From NCBI GenBank assembly GCA_017398685.1, contig JAFQFH010000043.1, positions 1 to 64,000 of the forward strand: DNA of 64,000 bases, written 5' to 3'. The notes under the pieces were generated by a model, which had not been told where the DNA came from, searched no databases, and saw nothing but the letters and a program-made list of their open reading frames with translations. Each line of letters starts with the position of its first letter. Within the stretch, counting starts at the first letter, position 1. The stretch is from Oscillospiraceae bacterium (lineage in GTDB: Bacteria > Bacillota > Clostridia > Oscillospirales > Oscillospiraceae). Made by a program: the position numbers and the translations under genes. Positions 8,061-16,803 of the stretch are shown here, piece by piece.

Positions 8061-8291
8061 TCAGCAAATTTTCTCGCCGCAGTCGGAGCAATGCTTTGCC
8101 CAGAGATAGCCCAATGCCTTCCCGCATTTGGGGCAGCGCCAGAAGGTGGAGACGAACAGTCCGTACGCGATCAGCACTCCCACGGCTGCAATTCCGAAAG
8201 GGGCCTTGAGCGTGATCACCATAAGCAGCATAAGTACGGCAAAAACGCTGTAGATAATTATGCTGATTTTTCTCACCTTTTTCAAGTCCAC
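8061..8291 (-). CDS. small membrane protein with C-terminal zinc ribbon (GTG start)
   Basis: 76 residues: a basic N-terminus, two hydrophobic segments (about 9-28 and 31-48), then a CPKCGKALGYLWAKHCSDCG zinc ribbon with two CxxC pairs facing the cytoplasm. The GTG start has GGGGG nine bases upstream; an ATG slightly upstream is in another frame. Function unknown. It lies 39 bases after the yhaN-like gene in the same direction and is probably the last member of that operon. Confidence 0.75.
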   Translation of the reverse strand: MDLKKVRKISIIIYSVFAVLMLLMVITLKAPFGIAAVGVLIAYGLFVSTFWRCPKCGKALGYLWAKHCSDCGEKIC

Positions 8292-8330
8292 AGCTCATGT
8301 CCCCCTTTCAAATCCTGCACAGCAGCGCCC

Positions 8331-10268
8331 TCACTTCTTCTCCTCTGCCGCAGGCAGAAGAGGCTTGGGAGCGCGGCAGGTGAAGAGCACCACCTGTCTG
8401 GTCTTGGCGATCTCTTTAAGCAAAAGCATGGCCTGATCAAAACGCTGCTCATCCAGATTGACAAGAGCATCGTCTATTATAAGAGGACAGGTCTCCCCAT
8501 CGGGCAAGGCCAGCTCGCACACTGCAAGGCGCACGGCAAGATAGAGAAGGTCTATAGTTCCGGCGGAGAGATACTCGCTCTCTCTGGCCACTGCATCGTC
8601 GGCCGTGCGTATCTTTGCGCTAAAGTCCCGGTTTATGAAGATATCCGAATAGCGGCCGCCGGTAACGATGGACATATAGTGGCCCGCAAGCTTACCAAGC
8701 TGGGGAGAAAAGCGGCTTTGTATCTGCTCATCGGCAGCGCGGAGAGTGTCCACTGCCAGAGCGATTGCGTCATACTCCCGGTTGAGCTGTTCGTACTCGT
8801 CCTCCATGCGGCTGAGCTCACTGGACAAAACCAGCGGATCGCCGGTGGCGGCAAGCCTGCCCTGCAGCGAGGCTATCTGGGCAGAAATACGTTCGGCATT
8901 GGCCCGCTCCGCACTCAGCTCCCTTGAGAGAAGCGCCGCGGGGGATGAGCCGCCGGTAAAGTCCAGATCGCCCAGTGCAGCCTCTTCCAGCTTTTCAAGG
9001 GCGGCTCTGGCGTCCTCATAGTCAAGGCGGCTCACATACTCCTGTTCCTCCGCCTCCTGCAATTCACCCCAGAGTCTGCGGTGCTCACTGAGGGCATCTA
9101 TTATCTGGGAGGGATTATCCGCCGAATATCGGCTCAAAATCTGCCTTTGCCAGTCAAGGGCCTGCTGCACCGAGCTTCGCTTTGCGGAAAAGCGCATAAG
9201 CAGCACCACAGCCACAAGGCAGCCCACAGCGGCAGCCACTATCAGATAAATATACTCAAACTTGGCGTAAAGCCCTGCAAATACGGCGCTCAGCACGAAA
9301 AACAGCAGAGCCAGCGCCAGAGAGGGGCGTTTTTTACGCTGTTCGCGGAGCATTTTAAGCTCCTGCATATCGTTGTCCACAAGCTGCTCCACGGCCTCAA
9401 GGCTTTGGCCCTGAAACTGGCCGGAGCGCAGCTCATCCCTGCGCTGGGCAACTACAGCGAGTGCCTCGTCGTGGCGCTCAGAACGCTCTTTCAGTTCTTC
9501 CCGGCCCTGATGCAGCATTTCCAGCGCCTCACGGCGCTGCTTTTTTCTGGCCTCGGTCACTTCCGCCTCAAGCTGGGCGCAGTGTCTGCGGCTGTCCTCA
9601 AGGCGATTTTCCATCTCCTCAATGTCCCGGGCGGAGATATCCATATCGCTGAGCCTGCGTTGCACATCGTCCATAGCCCCTTCAAGCTGGGGGATAAGAC
9701 CACGGCGGTTGAAGCGGCGGCGGCGCAGCCATGAGCGCAGCATCTCGTCGGCCTCGGAGTAGGACACCTGCTCCTCGCCGGTGGAGACGATGGTGCTTAT
9801 GCGTTTTTCAAGTTCCGGGCTTCCGGTAACTGCCACGGTACCCTGCTCCACGAAGGCGCTGCGGCGGAAAACATCCCTCGTGACACCTGTGAGCATCTCC
9901 CCGCAGTTGGCGGCGGTGATACCCTCAACGGTGACGCCGCTGCCGGTGTAGGTGGCGGAAAACTCGCGCATGGGTGCGCTCTTGGTCTTGGTTGTGCGGC
10001 TTATGGTTATATCGCAGCGGTCGGCAGTGACTTCCATACTGCCCTCCATAGGCGCGCCGGACCAGGGGGCATAGCGCAGCTTGTCCGGCAGGAAGCCTGC
10101 GCGGCTTCTCTGGGAGGAATCCACCCCGTAGAGCATTGCGCGGATAAAAGCGCACCATGTGGACTTGCCGCTTTCGTTGGGGGCGTATATCACGTTCAGG
10201 CCCTCGTGGAGTTTGAGTGTATCGTTTTCAAGTTTCCCGAAGGAGGCTGTAAGTTTATTTATCTTCAT
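8331..10268 (-). CDS. yhaN: YhaN-like SMC/RecN-type ATPase with central membrane hairpin
   Basis: 645 residues with the split ABC-ATPase layout of SbcC/Rad50-type proteins: Walker A APNESGKST (29-37), a coiled-coil region about 190-310, two hydrophobic helices (about 316-334 and 339-359), a second coiled coil to about 520, then the LSAGTIDLL signature and Walker B LIIDDALVNLD. The membrane hairpin replaces the zinc hook (no CxxC at the apex). It overlaps the SbcD-like nuclease gene by 14 bases, as in the Bacillus yhaO-yhaN pair. Likely an ATPase partner of the phosphoesterase in DNA end processing, anchored at the membrane. B. subtilis YhaN is longer (about 960), so this is a compact version. 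Confidence 0.8.
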   Translation of the reverse strand: MKINKLTASFGKLENDTLKLHEGLNVIYAPNESGKSTWCAFIRAMLYGVDSSQRSRAGFLPDKLRYAPWSGAPMEGSMEVTADRCDITISRTTKTKSAPMREFSATYTGSGVTVEGITAANCGEMLTGVTRDVFRRSAFVEQGTVAVTGSPELEKRISTIVSTGEEQVSYSEADEMLRSWLRRRRFNRRGLIPQLEGAMDDVQRRLSDMDISARDIEEMENRLEDSRRHCAQLEAEVTEARKKQRREALEMLHQGREELKERSERHDEALAVVAQRRDELRSGQFQGQSLEAVEQLVDNDMQELKMLREQRKKRPSLALALLFFVLSAVFAGLYAKFEYIYLIVAAAVGCLVAVVLLMRFSAKRSSVQQALDWQRQILSRYSADNPSQIIDALSEHRRLWGELQEAEEQEYVSRLDYEDARAALEKLEEAALGDLDFTGGSSPAALLSRELSAERANAERISAQIASLQGRLAATGDPLVLSSELSRMEDEYEQLNREYDAIALAVDTLRAADEQIQSRFSPQLGKLAGHYMSIVTGGRYSDIFINRDFSAKIRTADDAVARESEYLSAGTIDLLYLAVRLAVCELALPDGETCPLIIDDALVNLDEQRFDQAMLLLKEIAKTRQVVLFTCRAPKPLLPAAEEKK

Positions 10269-11370
10269 GGGTCACTACCTCCTCCCCTCTGTCAAGGGCC
10301 GCAAGGCCCCAGCGGGCCGCCTGCTCCACCAGAAGCCGCTCTTCATCGCTGCTGCACTGATCGTATCTAGCCTTGAGCTTTTCAAGGAAGATACCCCGGA
10401 GGCTGTCCTCCCCGGCCCGCTCCCACACATTGCGGCGGATGCGGGTCTCATCCTTTATCTGAAGCTCAAAGAAAAATTCGGAGAGATTATATTGCAGGGA
10501 GCTGAGATCCGGGGCCTGATCGGTCTCGCCGGTGAGCACTATCCTGTACACATCCCGCACCGTCTCGTCGGGCAGCATGGTGTGTATGGCCAGCAGGGGC
10601 TCAGTGGCGCTCACATCCACCTTCAAAATCTCGTAGCGGCGGTGGGCGATGCTGTGCTGTGTCAGGGTGCAGCCCTCCTCCGAAAGCTCCACAATATTCA
10701 CATACTTCTCACCCAGCTCGTCAAAGCCGCGCCCCTCCGGGCAGCCGGGCCAGGAATACCATGTGTCCCCCGCCTTCTGCAAGCCGGAGGCCTTGTGTAC
10801 GTGGCCGAGGGCGGCATAGTGGATGCCGCTCGATGCAAGCTCTTCCACCGTGATGGGGTTATATTTGCTCTGGGCGGCTCCCACTTCTCCGTGGACACAG
10901 AGAATATTGTATATTCCCTCTTCTCTGGGAGCGGCAAAGCCCGTCAGCAGCGCAGGGCTGCTCTTGTCTGTAAAGGCCGCACCGTATACACGCACTCCAA
11001 GCCTTTTAAGCTCCATCTGCTCAATGGTATTTTTAGTGAAGATATGTACATTTTCCGGCAGCTTGAGCCTTGCATAGGGAGAGCGGGGGGAATAATAGTC
11101 GTGGTTGCCCGGAGCAATAAAGACCGGGGCCTTGATGGAGGCAAGGCTGGCCGCCAGCTCTTCGCCGGTCTCAAAATAGCTGCTGTCGCTGTCCAGCAGG
11201 TCGCCGCTCATGAGCACAAGGTCAACATGCTCACGTTCGCAAAGCTCCGCCATGCGGGAAAGAAGCTGCCGCTGCTCTCCCCGGCGTACCACAGCCTTGC
11301 CCAGACCCAGGCCCTGAAAGGCCGAGTCCATGTGCATATCTGCAATGTGCAAAATTTTAAGCTTGTTCAT
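10255..11370 (-). CDS. yhaO: YhaO/SbcD-like DNA repair metallophosphoesterase
   Basis: 371 residues. Calcineurin-like phosphoesterase motifs are in order: IADMHMD (D-x-H), SGDLLD, GNHDYY, then a CVHGEV and LGHVH pair, the five-block pattern of Mre11/SbcD nucleases. The C-terminal 100 residues resemble the YhaO capping region. The ATG at 11368-11370 forms an ATGA overlap with the ymdB stop, so translation is coupled; an in-frame ATG at 11400 also has a GGAG site but would overlap ymdB further and precede the conserved start. Works with the following YhaN-like ATPase. Confidence 0.87.
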   Translation of the reverse strand: MNKLKILHIADMHMDSAFQGLGLGKAVVRRGEQRQLLSRMAELCEREHVDLVLMSGDLLDSDSSYFETGEELAASLASIKAPVFIAPGNHDYYSPRSPYARLKLPENVHIFTKNTIEQMELKRLGVRVYGAAFTDKSSPALLTGFAAPREEGIYNILCVHGEVGAAQSKYNPITVEELASSGIHYAALGHVHKASGLQKAGDTWYSWPGCPEGRGFDELGEKYVNIVELSEEGCTLTQHSIAHRRYEILKVDVSATEPLLAIHTMLPDETVRDVYRIVLTGETDQAPDLSSLQYNLSEFFFELQIKDETRIRRNVWERAGEDSLRGIFLEKLKARYDQCSSDEERLLVEQAARWGLAALDRGEEVVTHEDK

Positions 11371-12140
11371 ATAAGTCTCACACTCTCCACCCCGAGGCAT
11401 CTGCCTGTCTCCGGGTCAATCTCAAATATGCAGCCCTCCATGGAGCATTTCCCGCCCGCAGACTCGTAGCGTCTGGGCGGATCGCCCATGAATTTGCCTA
11501 TGCTCTGCTCCGGGTCAATGCCCAGCACGGAGTTTATGGGGCCTGTCATGCCAAGGTCTGTTATATAGCCTGTGCCCTTGGGCAGCACACAGGCATCGGA
11601 GGTCTGCACGTGGGTGTGGGTGCCCCAGACCGCGCTGGCCTTGCCGTCCAGCAGAAAGCCCATAGCCCGCTTTTCGCTGCTGCCTTCTGCGTGGAAATCC
11701 ACAAGGATTATCTTCTCCTTTATCTCCTCCATGTAGCCGTCGGCTATGACGAAGGGGTTATCGGTGTTGGTGTCAAGGGTGAAGCGGCCCATAAGGTTCA
11801 AAACGCACACATCGCCGAATTTGGTATTGTACACGGCTATACCCCGGCCGGGACACTGGGGGCCAAAGTTTGCCGGGCGCAGTATCTTGCGCCGCTCGTC
11901 CAGATAGGGGCGAAGCTCCGTGCGTGTCCATGTGTGGTTGCCGAGGGTTATCACATCCGCACCGGCGCGGAAGATGGCGTCCGCCTGTCTGGGGGTTATG
12001 CCAACAACGTTTGCATTTTCGCCGTTGACCACGATGAAATCTATTTCCCGCTCCCGCTTGAATTCACGCAGCCGCTTTTCCAGAAATTCCATCCCCGGCT
12101 CGCCGCAGACATCGCCTACGGCAAGTATTTTTACGCTCAT
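11367..12140 (-). CDS. ymdB: YmdB-family metallophosphoesterase (TIGR00282)
   Basis: 257 residues, full length for the family. Motifs: LAVGDVCGEPG with the first metal-binding Asp, VNGENAN, LGNHTW, VDFHAEGSSEK and GTHTHVQTSDA. B. subtilis YmdB is a 2',3'- and 3',5'-cyclic nucleotide phosphodiesterase that affects biofilm and nanotube formation and RNA turnover; it usually sits by rny, which is not visible here. First gene of the ymdB-yhaO-yhaN unit, with its own promoter and a GGAGGAG site. Confidence 0.92.
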   Translation of the reverse strand: MSVKILAVGDVCGEPGMEFLEKRLREFKREREIDFIVVNGENANVVGITPRQADAIFRAGADVITLGNHTWTRTELRPYLDERRKILRPANFGPQCPGRGIAVYNTKFGDVCVLNLMGRFTLDTNTDNPFVIADGYMEEIKEKIILVDFHAEGSSEKRAMGFLLDGKASAVWGTHTHVQTSDACVLPKGTGYITDLGMTGPINSVLGIDPEQSIGKFMGDPPRRYESAGGKCSMEGCIFEIDPETGRCLGVESVRLI

Positions 12141-12178
12141 GCTCTGCTCCTCCGCTTGGTGAAAATTTATTATTCTTT

Positions 12179-12208
12179 ATTGTACCACATTTTACCTTCT
12201 CTAATCAA
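12179..12208 (-). promoter_or_regulatory. sigma-A promoter of the ymdB operon
   Basis: TTGATT, 18-base spacer, TACAAT on the minus strand, about 40 bases before the ymdB start. Confidence 0.65.
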
Positions 12209-12259
12209 CGCCGATTATGCACATAATAACAGCGCAAACAAAATTTAGGAGAGAAGAGC

Positions 12260-12430
12260 ATGAATAAGAAAAATTTTTACATCGGCATGGGCATGGGCGT
12301 TCTGGTGGGCGGCATTTCCGCAATGGCCATGCGCCCTAAAAAGAACCGCTCCGCAAGAAGTGTGGTGGGCCGTACTCTTCGCACCATGGGCGATGTGGCC
12401 GATTCCGTTTCCGATATCATGGGCCTGTAA
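12260..12430 (+). CDS. small glycine-rich membrane-associated hypothetical protein (56 aa)
   Basis: 56 codons beginning MNKKNFYIGMGMGVLVGG; AGGAGA lies seven bases before the ATG. One hydrophobic, glycine-rich helix (about 7-23) is followed by a basic patch (RPKKNRSARS) and an amphipathic tail ending DSVSDIMGL. It resembles small YtxH-like envelope proteins in design but is too short for a firm assignment. No clear promoter; it lies about 100 bases upstream of the tRNA gene on the same strand. Confidence 0.6.
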   Translation: MNKKNFYIGMGMGVLVGGISAMAMRPKKNRSARSVVGRTLRTMGDVADSVSDIMGL

Positions 12431-12482
12431 AAGTCCTCTGCAAAAGAAAAAGCAAAATTTTTCAAAAAAGCGAAAAAAAGGC

Positions 12483-12511
12483 TTGATTTTCTCTTGAAGC
12501 TGTGCTAACAT
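12483..12511 (+). promoter_or_regulatory. sigma-A promoter of the tRNA-Arg gene
   Basis: TTGATT (12483-12488), 17 bases, TAACAT (12506-12511), 23 bases before the mature tRNA 5' end. Confidence 0.55.
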
Positions 12512-12534
12512 AACTAAGCTCTCGTTTGAGACAT

Positions 12535-12611
12535 GCGCGGTTAGCTCAGCTGGATAGAGCGTCTGGCTACGGACCAGAAGGTCAGGGGTTCGAATCCCTT
12601 ACCGCGTGCCA
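12535..12611 (+). tRNA. tRNA-Arg (anticodon ACG), CCA encoded
   Basis: A complete cloverleaf of 77 bases: acceptor 12535-12541 with 12601-12607, D-arm GCTC/GAGC, anticodon stem TCTGG/CCAGA around loop CTACGGA (anticodon ACG, normally edited to ICG to read CGU/CGC/CGA), T-arm with TTCGAAT loop, discriminator G73 and genomic CCA. The first acceptor pair is a G1-U72 wobble. Promoter and terminator flank it closely, so it is transcribed alone. Confidence 0.96.
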
Positions 12612-12614
12612 AAA

Positions 12615-12652
12615 GACCGATACCCCTTTGGGGTGTCGGTCTTTTGTTTTTT
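12615..12652 (+). terminator. terminator of tRNA-Arg
   Basis: A 12-bp stem (12615-12626 with 12630-12641), TTT loop, T-rich tail, starting only four bases after the CCA end. Confidence 0.85.
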
Positions 12653-12664
12653 CAGAAAAAATCA

Positions 12665-13108
12665 TCAGTACTTCTTCATGAGCCTGTTGAAAATAAATAT
12701 CCCCACAGCTACCTGAATTATAAGATACACGCTAAGGTACAAAATGATAGCCCGTGCATAGTCTATAAGCTCCAAAGCCCCGAGAACGCCAAAAACCAAA
12801 ATGGAAAAGCTCACAATCAGCAGTCCAATATTGTAGGCATATCTTCCGGCCTCATTTCTGAGCTTTGTTTTCAGCTCATCATGCATTTCTATACGTTCAT
12901 TTTCGAGCCGTTCTTCGTAGCGGTCTTTATTTTTTTCAGCGCTCCAATAGAAATATTTACATATCATCATAATACCGGGGAAAATGCCCGCGCCTGCAAA
13001 GCCCCAGAAAATACCGTCCAATTTTGTTTCGGTCAAAATTGCGGCGCAAAGACAAGCAAGGCCGAACAATATATAAACAATTCCTGCAAATAAATTACTT
13101 TTCTTCAT
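12665..13108 (-). CDS. four-helix membrane protein partnered with XRE regulator
   Basis: 147 residues with hydrophobic segments near 6-26, 33-53, 93-113 and 117-138 separated by a charged cytoplasmic loop (SAEKNKDRYEERLENERIE). No catalytic motif. The ATG at 13106-13108 has AGGGG six bases upstream and overlaps the XRE gene by 14 bases, so the two are translationally coupled. Short XRE regulator plus small membrane protein pairs are common in Clostridia and are usually of unknown role; stress or antimicrobial response is possible. The region is more AT-rich than its neighbours, which may point to acquisition. Confidence 0.75.
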   Translation of the reverse strand: MKKSNLFAGIVYILFGLACLCAAILTETKLDGIFWGFAGAGIFPGIMMICKYFYWSAEKNKDRYEERLENERIEMHDELKTKLRNEAGRYAYNIGLLIVSFSILVFGVLGALELIDYARAIILYLSVYLIIQVAVGIFIFNRLMKKY

Positions 13109-13310
13109 TTTCTGCCCCTTTCTCATAGATAAAAATTTCTTCTATGCGTTTCCCGAAAAAATCCGCAATTGCGAAAGCCAAATCCAGCGACGGATTATAC
13201 TTGCCTGTTTCGATGGAGCTGATAGTCTGCCTTGAAACGTAAAGCATCCTTGCAAAATCCTCCTGATTAAGCCCCCGCGCTTTTCTGAGCTGTTCAACTT
13301 TGTTCTTCAA
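13095..13310 (-). CDS. XRE-family transcriptional regulator (TTG start)
   Basis: 71 residues consisting of a single helix-turn-helix of the Cro/CI type: LRKARGLNQEDFARMLYVSRQTISSIE spans the HTH, with SRQT in the recognition helix, followed by the KYNPSLDLAFAIADFF helices typical of the short YvaO/ImmR-like group. The TTG start (13308-13310) has GAGGTG eight bases upstream. It probably represses its own promoter through two identical 16-base repeats (see separate entry). Confidence 0.88.
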   Translation of the reverse strand: MKNKVEQLRKARGLNQEDFARMLYVSRQTISSIETGKYNPSLDLAFAIADFFGKRIEEIFIYEKGAENEEK

Positions 13311-13330
13311 TTTCGCAGCACCTCGCTTGA

Positions 13331-13392
13331 CAAGTTTCCTTTACAAAGCGAGTGTAGCACAAGGATCGCGTGTTGTCAAGTTTCCTTTACAA
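13331..13392 (-). promoter_or_regulatory. autoregulated promoter with two identical operator repeats
   Basis: TTGACA, 17 bases, TACACT (minus strand, hexamers at 13374-13379 and 13351-13356) is a near-consensus promoter for the XRE operon. The same 16 bases, CAAGTTTCCTTTACAA on the plus strand, occur at 13331-13346 (at the predicted start site) and at 13377-13392 (across the -35 edge), 46 bases apart. Such bracketing is what a repressor needs; that the neighbouring XRE protein binds here is inferred. Confidence 0.75.
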
Positions 13393-13407
13393 TTTTTGTT
13401 CCTTTGC

Positions 13408-13436
13408 TTGACTGCACCGTGACCGGAGGATATAAT
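13408..13436 (+). promoter_or_regulatory. sigma-A promoter of addBA
   Basis: TTGACT (13408-13413), 17 bases, perfect TATAAT (13431-13436), 31 bases before the addB ATG and only 16 bases from the upstream XRE operator repeat. Confidence 0.8.
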
Positions 13437-13467
13437 TTATACCAAGAAAAATCAACGGAGGCGCGGG

Positions 13468-16400
13468 ATGCTCACTGTCATCACAGGCAAGGCCGGTACA
13501 GGCAAGACGGCTCACATCATAAACGAGATAAAGCGTGCGGTGGGCGGGAAAAGCCCTAAGCGCATCATGATAGTCCCCGAGCAGTACAGCCATGAGGCCG
13601 AGCGGGAGCTGGCTCAGGTCTGCGGGGACAGTCTCTCCCTCTACGCCGAGGTACTCAGCTTCACCGCCCTTGCGCGCAGTGTGGCCGCCCGTATGGGCGG
13701 GGGTGCGGCGGAATATCTGGACAAGGGCGGCAAGCTTCTTTGTATGGCGCAGACCCTTTCCAATATCGGTGGAAGGCTGACGGTGTATTCTTCCGCTGCA
13801 AGGCGCAGCGAGACTCAGGATATGCTGCTTGCCGCCGTGGACGAGATGAAAACCGCCTGCATTAGCTCCCAACAGCTTTTTGATGCCGCCGGGGACTGCC
13901 CGGAGGGCCTTGACGACAAGCTAAGGGATCTGGCTCTGGTGGCGGAGGGCTACGAAGCTGTGCTTTCAAACGGTTATGCCGATCCCACCGACAGGCTGAC
14001 GCTCCTTGCCTCCCAGATCGCCGAGGGCGGCATGGACGGAAGCTTTCACGTATATATCGACGGCTTTCTGGACTTTACCGCCCAGCAGAGAAATATAATC
14101 CGCGCCATGCTGGGAGCGGGAGTCAATGTGACCGTATGTCTGACCGTGGACGAGAGCTCAGAGCAAAGCGAAATATTCCAGCTCAGCCGGAAAGAGGCTC
14201 GCTGGCTTGTCCGCACGGCGGAGGAGCTGGGCTTGTCCTGTCACTTGGAAAAGTTTGAAAAAAGCTCCGCCAAGCGGGAATCGCTCAGCTTTTTTACGGA
14301 TAATATGTTCTCCTATACTTCCCGGAAATTTGAGGGCGAGAGCGCCGTCAGCCTCCACGTGGCGGAGAGTCTTGCCGCAGAGTGCGAGTTCGCCGCCGGA
14401 CGCTGCATAGAGCTGGTGCGCCAGGGTAAGTGCCGCTGGCGGGATATTGCCGTGGCCGTCCGGGGCTTTGACGACTATAAAACCACGCTGGAGAGCGTTT
14501 TTGAGCACTACGGTGTGCCTCTTTTCACTTCCCGCATGAGCGCCCTGCCCGAAAAGCCCCTTCCCCTTATGATAGCTCTGGTGTACGAGCTTGTGGACGG
14601 CGGCTGGGACGTGGACGATGTGATAAGCTATATGCACACGGGTCTGTCCGGACTTACACAGGCAGAGTGCGACATACTTGAGGCCTACGTATTCAAATGG
14701 CAGCTTCGCGCATGGAGCTGGGAGAGCGACAAGCCCTGGCGGCAGCATCCGGACGGCTACGGCGGCGTATATGACGAGGATGCAAATGACAGGCTGCGCC
14801 ATATCAATTCTCTTCGCCAAAGACTTGCCGCGCCCATACTGCGCTTCAAAGAGCAAAGCGGCAGCGCACAGACCGCCACCGAGCAGGCTCAGGCGCTGGC
14901 AGATCTTTTTGACACCATGAAGCTGCCCGCCATACTGGAAAAGCGCTCATCGGAGCTTCAGCTGAGCGGCAGAGCGGAGCTTGCAGCAGAGTATCAGCAG
15001 CTTTGGGAGATAGTGATCTCCGCTCTTGAGCAGTGCGCCGCCATACTGGGCGACTGTCCCATGGACAGGGCCGAATTTGGCAGGCTTTTCAATCTGATGC
15101 TCTCAAAATACGATGTGGGCACCATTCCCATCTCGCTGGACAGAGTCAGCGCCGGTGACTTTGACAGGATGCGCCGCCGCTCCATAAAGCACCTTATCGT
15201 TCTGGGCGCCAGCGATGAACGGCTGCCTATGGCACAGGAGAGCGCCGGCCTCTTTTCAGAGAGTGAGAGAAAAACGCTCCTTGAACACAATATTGATCTG
15301 GGCGGCGGTGGAGAATGGGAGCTGTGGCGGGAATTTTCCCTTATCTACAACTGTCTGAGCCTGCCTTCTGAGAGTCTGAGTCTTTGCATGAGTGCCAGAA
15401 GCGAGGAAGGGGAAGCCCTGCGCCCGGCCTATGTATTCAGGCGGGCGGAGGATATTTTCGGCATTGAAAGAAAAGCCGTGGATACATCCTATGTACGCTC
15501 CCTTTCGGAAAGCCCCGCTCTGAGCCTTGCAGCTCAAAGTCTGAAGAGCGGCGGGGAGCTGGAGCGCAGCGCAGCCGCGTACTTCAAGACCACACAGCCG
15601 GAGCGTTTTGAGGCCTTGCAGCGTTCTGCCAATATGAGCCGGGGTCGGCTCTCGGCAGGGGCTGTGCGGGCGCTCTACGGTTCAAAGCTGAAGCTGAGCG
15701 CATCGAGGATAGATAAGTTTGCCTCCTGCAAGTTTGCCTACTTCTGCCAGTACGGCCTGAAGGCCAAGCCCTACGAGCCGGCCTCCTTCAAGCCGCCGGA
15801 GATAGGCACCTTCATGCACTATGTGCTGGAAAATCTGGCAAGGGAAGTGCAGGCACAGGGCGGCTTCAAGGCCGTACCCGATGCACAGCTGGATGAAATT
15901 TGCAATAAATACGTGGAAAAATATGTCCACGAGGAGCTCAACGACTTTCAGGAAAAGAGCCGCCGTTTTATCCACCTTTTCAAAAGAGTCACGGAGGACG
16001 TGCGTCAGGTGGTGGCGGACATGGCGGCAGAGCTTAAAAAGAGCGACTTTGAGCCTTTGAGCTTTGAGCTGGACTTTTCAAAGGCGGAGGATATCGCCCC
16101 CATAGAGCTGGGCGAGGACGATGCCGCCCTGACCGTCACCGGCATTGCCGACAGGGTGGACGGCTGGCTCCACGAGGATAAGCTTTATCTTCGCGTGGTG
16201 GACTATAAGACAGGCAAAAAGAAATTTTCCCTTTCCGACATATGGTATGGCATGGGATTGCAGATGCTTTTGTATCTTTTCGCCTTGCAGCAGGAGGGCG
16301 GCAGCCTCTACGGAAAGGAAGTCATCCCCGCCGGGGTCATGTACGTACCCGCCAGAAACGCCATGATTTCGGCGCAGAAGAATATCACAGAAGATGAGGC

Positions 16401-16803
16401 AGAGACAAAGCGGGGCGAGGAGCTTCGCCGCAGCGGTCTTGTGCTGGACGATGAGGCCTTGATGGAGGCATGGGAAAAGGGCGAGGACAAGCGCTTTATC
16501 CCCGTGCGCTTTACAGGCCGCAGCAAGGGCGAGGGTCTGGCTTCCCTTGAACGCCTTGGGCTTTTGTCCCGACGCATACAGGACACCCTGACCCGAATGG
16601 CCAGAGAGCTTCGCTCCGGCAGTATCGCCGCAGACCCCTATTACCGCAATCAGCAGGAAAATGCCTGCGCCCTTTGCGACTACTTTGACGCCTGCCACTT
16701 TGTCCACGGTGAGAACGGTGAAAAGTGCCGCTTTATACAAAAGCTCAGCAGCGACCAGGTCTGGGCAAAACTGGAAGGAGGCGGAGAAGATGGCGAAGTT
16801 TGA
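13468..16803 (+). CDS. addB: ATP-dependent helicase/deoxyribonuclease subunit B (AddB)
   Basis: 1111 residues, close to Firmicute AddB (about 1150). AddB and AddA resect double-strand breaks to Chi-like sites and feed RecA. Walker A GKAGTGKT is at 7-14. The C-terminal nuclease domain has VDYKTGKKKF with its catalytic Asp/Lys, and the four cysteines of the iron-sulfur pin: one in ASCKFAYFC and the cluster CALCDYFDAC near the end. GGAGG precedes the ATG. It overlaps addA by 14 bases. Confidence 0.95.
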   Translation: MLTVITGKAGTGKTAHIINEIKRAVGGKSPKRIMIVPEQYSHEAERELAQVCGDSLSLYAEVLSFTALARSVAARMGGGAAEYLDKGGKLLCMAQTLSNIGGRLTVYSSAARRSETQDMLLAAVDEMKTACISSQQLFDAAGDCPEGLDDKLRDLALVAEGYEAVLSNGYADPTDRLTLLASQIAEGGMDGSFHVYIDGFLDFTAQQRNIIRAMLGAGVNVTVCLTVDESSEQSEIFQLSRKEARWLVRTAEELGLSCHLEKFEKSSAKRESLSFFTDNMFSYTSRKFEGESAVSLHVAESLAAECEFAAGRCIELVRQGKCRWRDIAVAVRGFDDYKTTLESVFEHYGVPLFTSRMSALPEKPLPLMIALVYELVDGGWDVDDVISYMHTGLSGLTQAECDILEAYVFKWQLRAWSWESDKPWRQHPDGYGGVYDEDANDRLRHINSLRQRLAAPILRFKEQSGSAQTATEQAQALADLFDTMKLPAILEKRSSELQLSGRAELAAEYQQLWEIVISALEQCAAILGDCPMDRAEFGRLFNLMLSKYDVGTIPISLDRVSAGDFDRMRRRSIKHLIVLGASDERLPMAQESAGLFSESERKTLLEHNIDLGGGGEWELWREFSLIYNCLSLPSESLSLCMSARSEEGEALRPAYVFRRAEDIFGIERKAVDTSYVRSLSESPALSLAAQSLKSGGELERSAAAYFKTTQPERFEALQRSANMSRGRLSAGAVRALYGSKLKLSASRIDKFASCKFAYFCQYGLKAKPYEPASFKPPEIGTFMHYVLENLAREVQAQGGFKAVPDAQLDEICNKYVEKYVHEELNDFQEKSRRFIHLFKRVTEDVRQVVADMAAELKKSDFEPLSFELDFSKAEDIAPIELGEDDAALTVTGIADRVDGWLHEDKLYLRVVDYKTGKKKFSLSDIWYGMGLQMLLYLFALQQEGGSLYGKEVIPAGVMYVPARNAMISAQKNITEDEAETKRGEELRRSGLVLDDEALMEAWEKGEDKRFIPVRFTGRSKGEGLASLERLGLLSRRIQDTLTRMARELRSGSIAADPYYRNQQENACALCDYFDACHFVHGENGEKCRFIQKLSSDQVWAKLEGGGEDGEV

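Noticed and set aside
12665..13310. XRE regulator plus membrane protein considered as a toxin-antitoxin module
   Set aside because: The membrane protein has four long helices and no toxin-like features, and gene order and size fit ordinary XRE-membrane pairs better.
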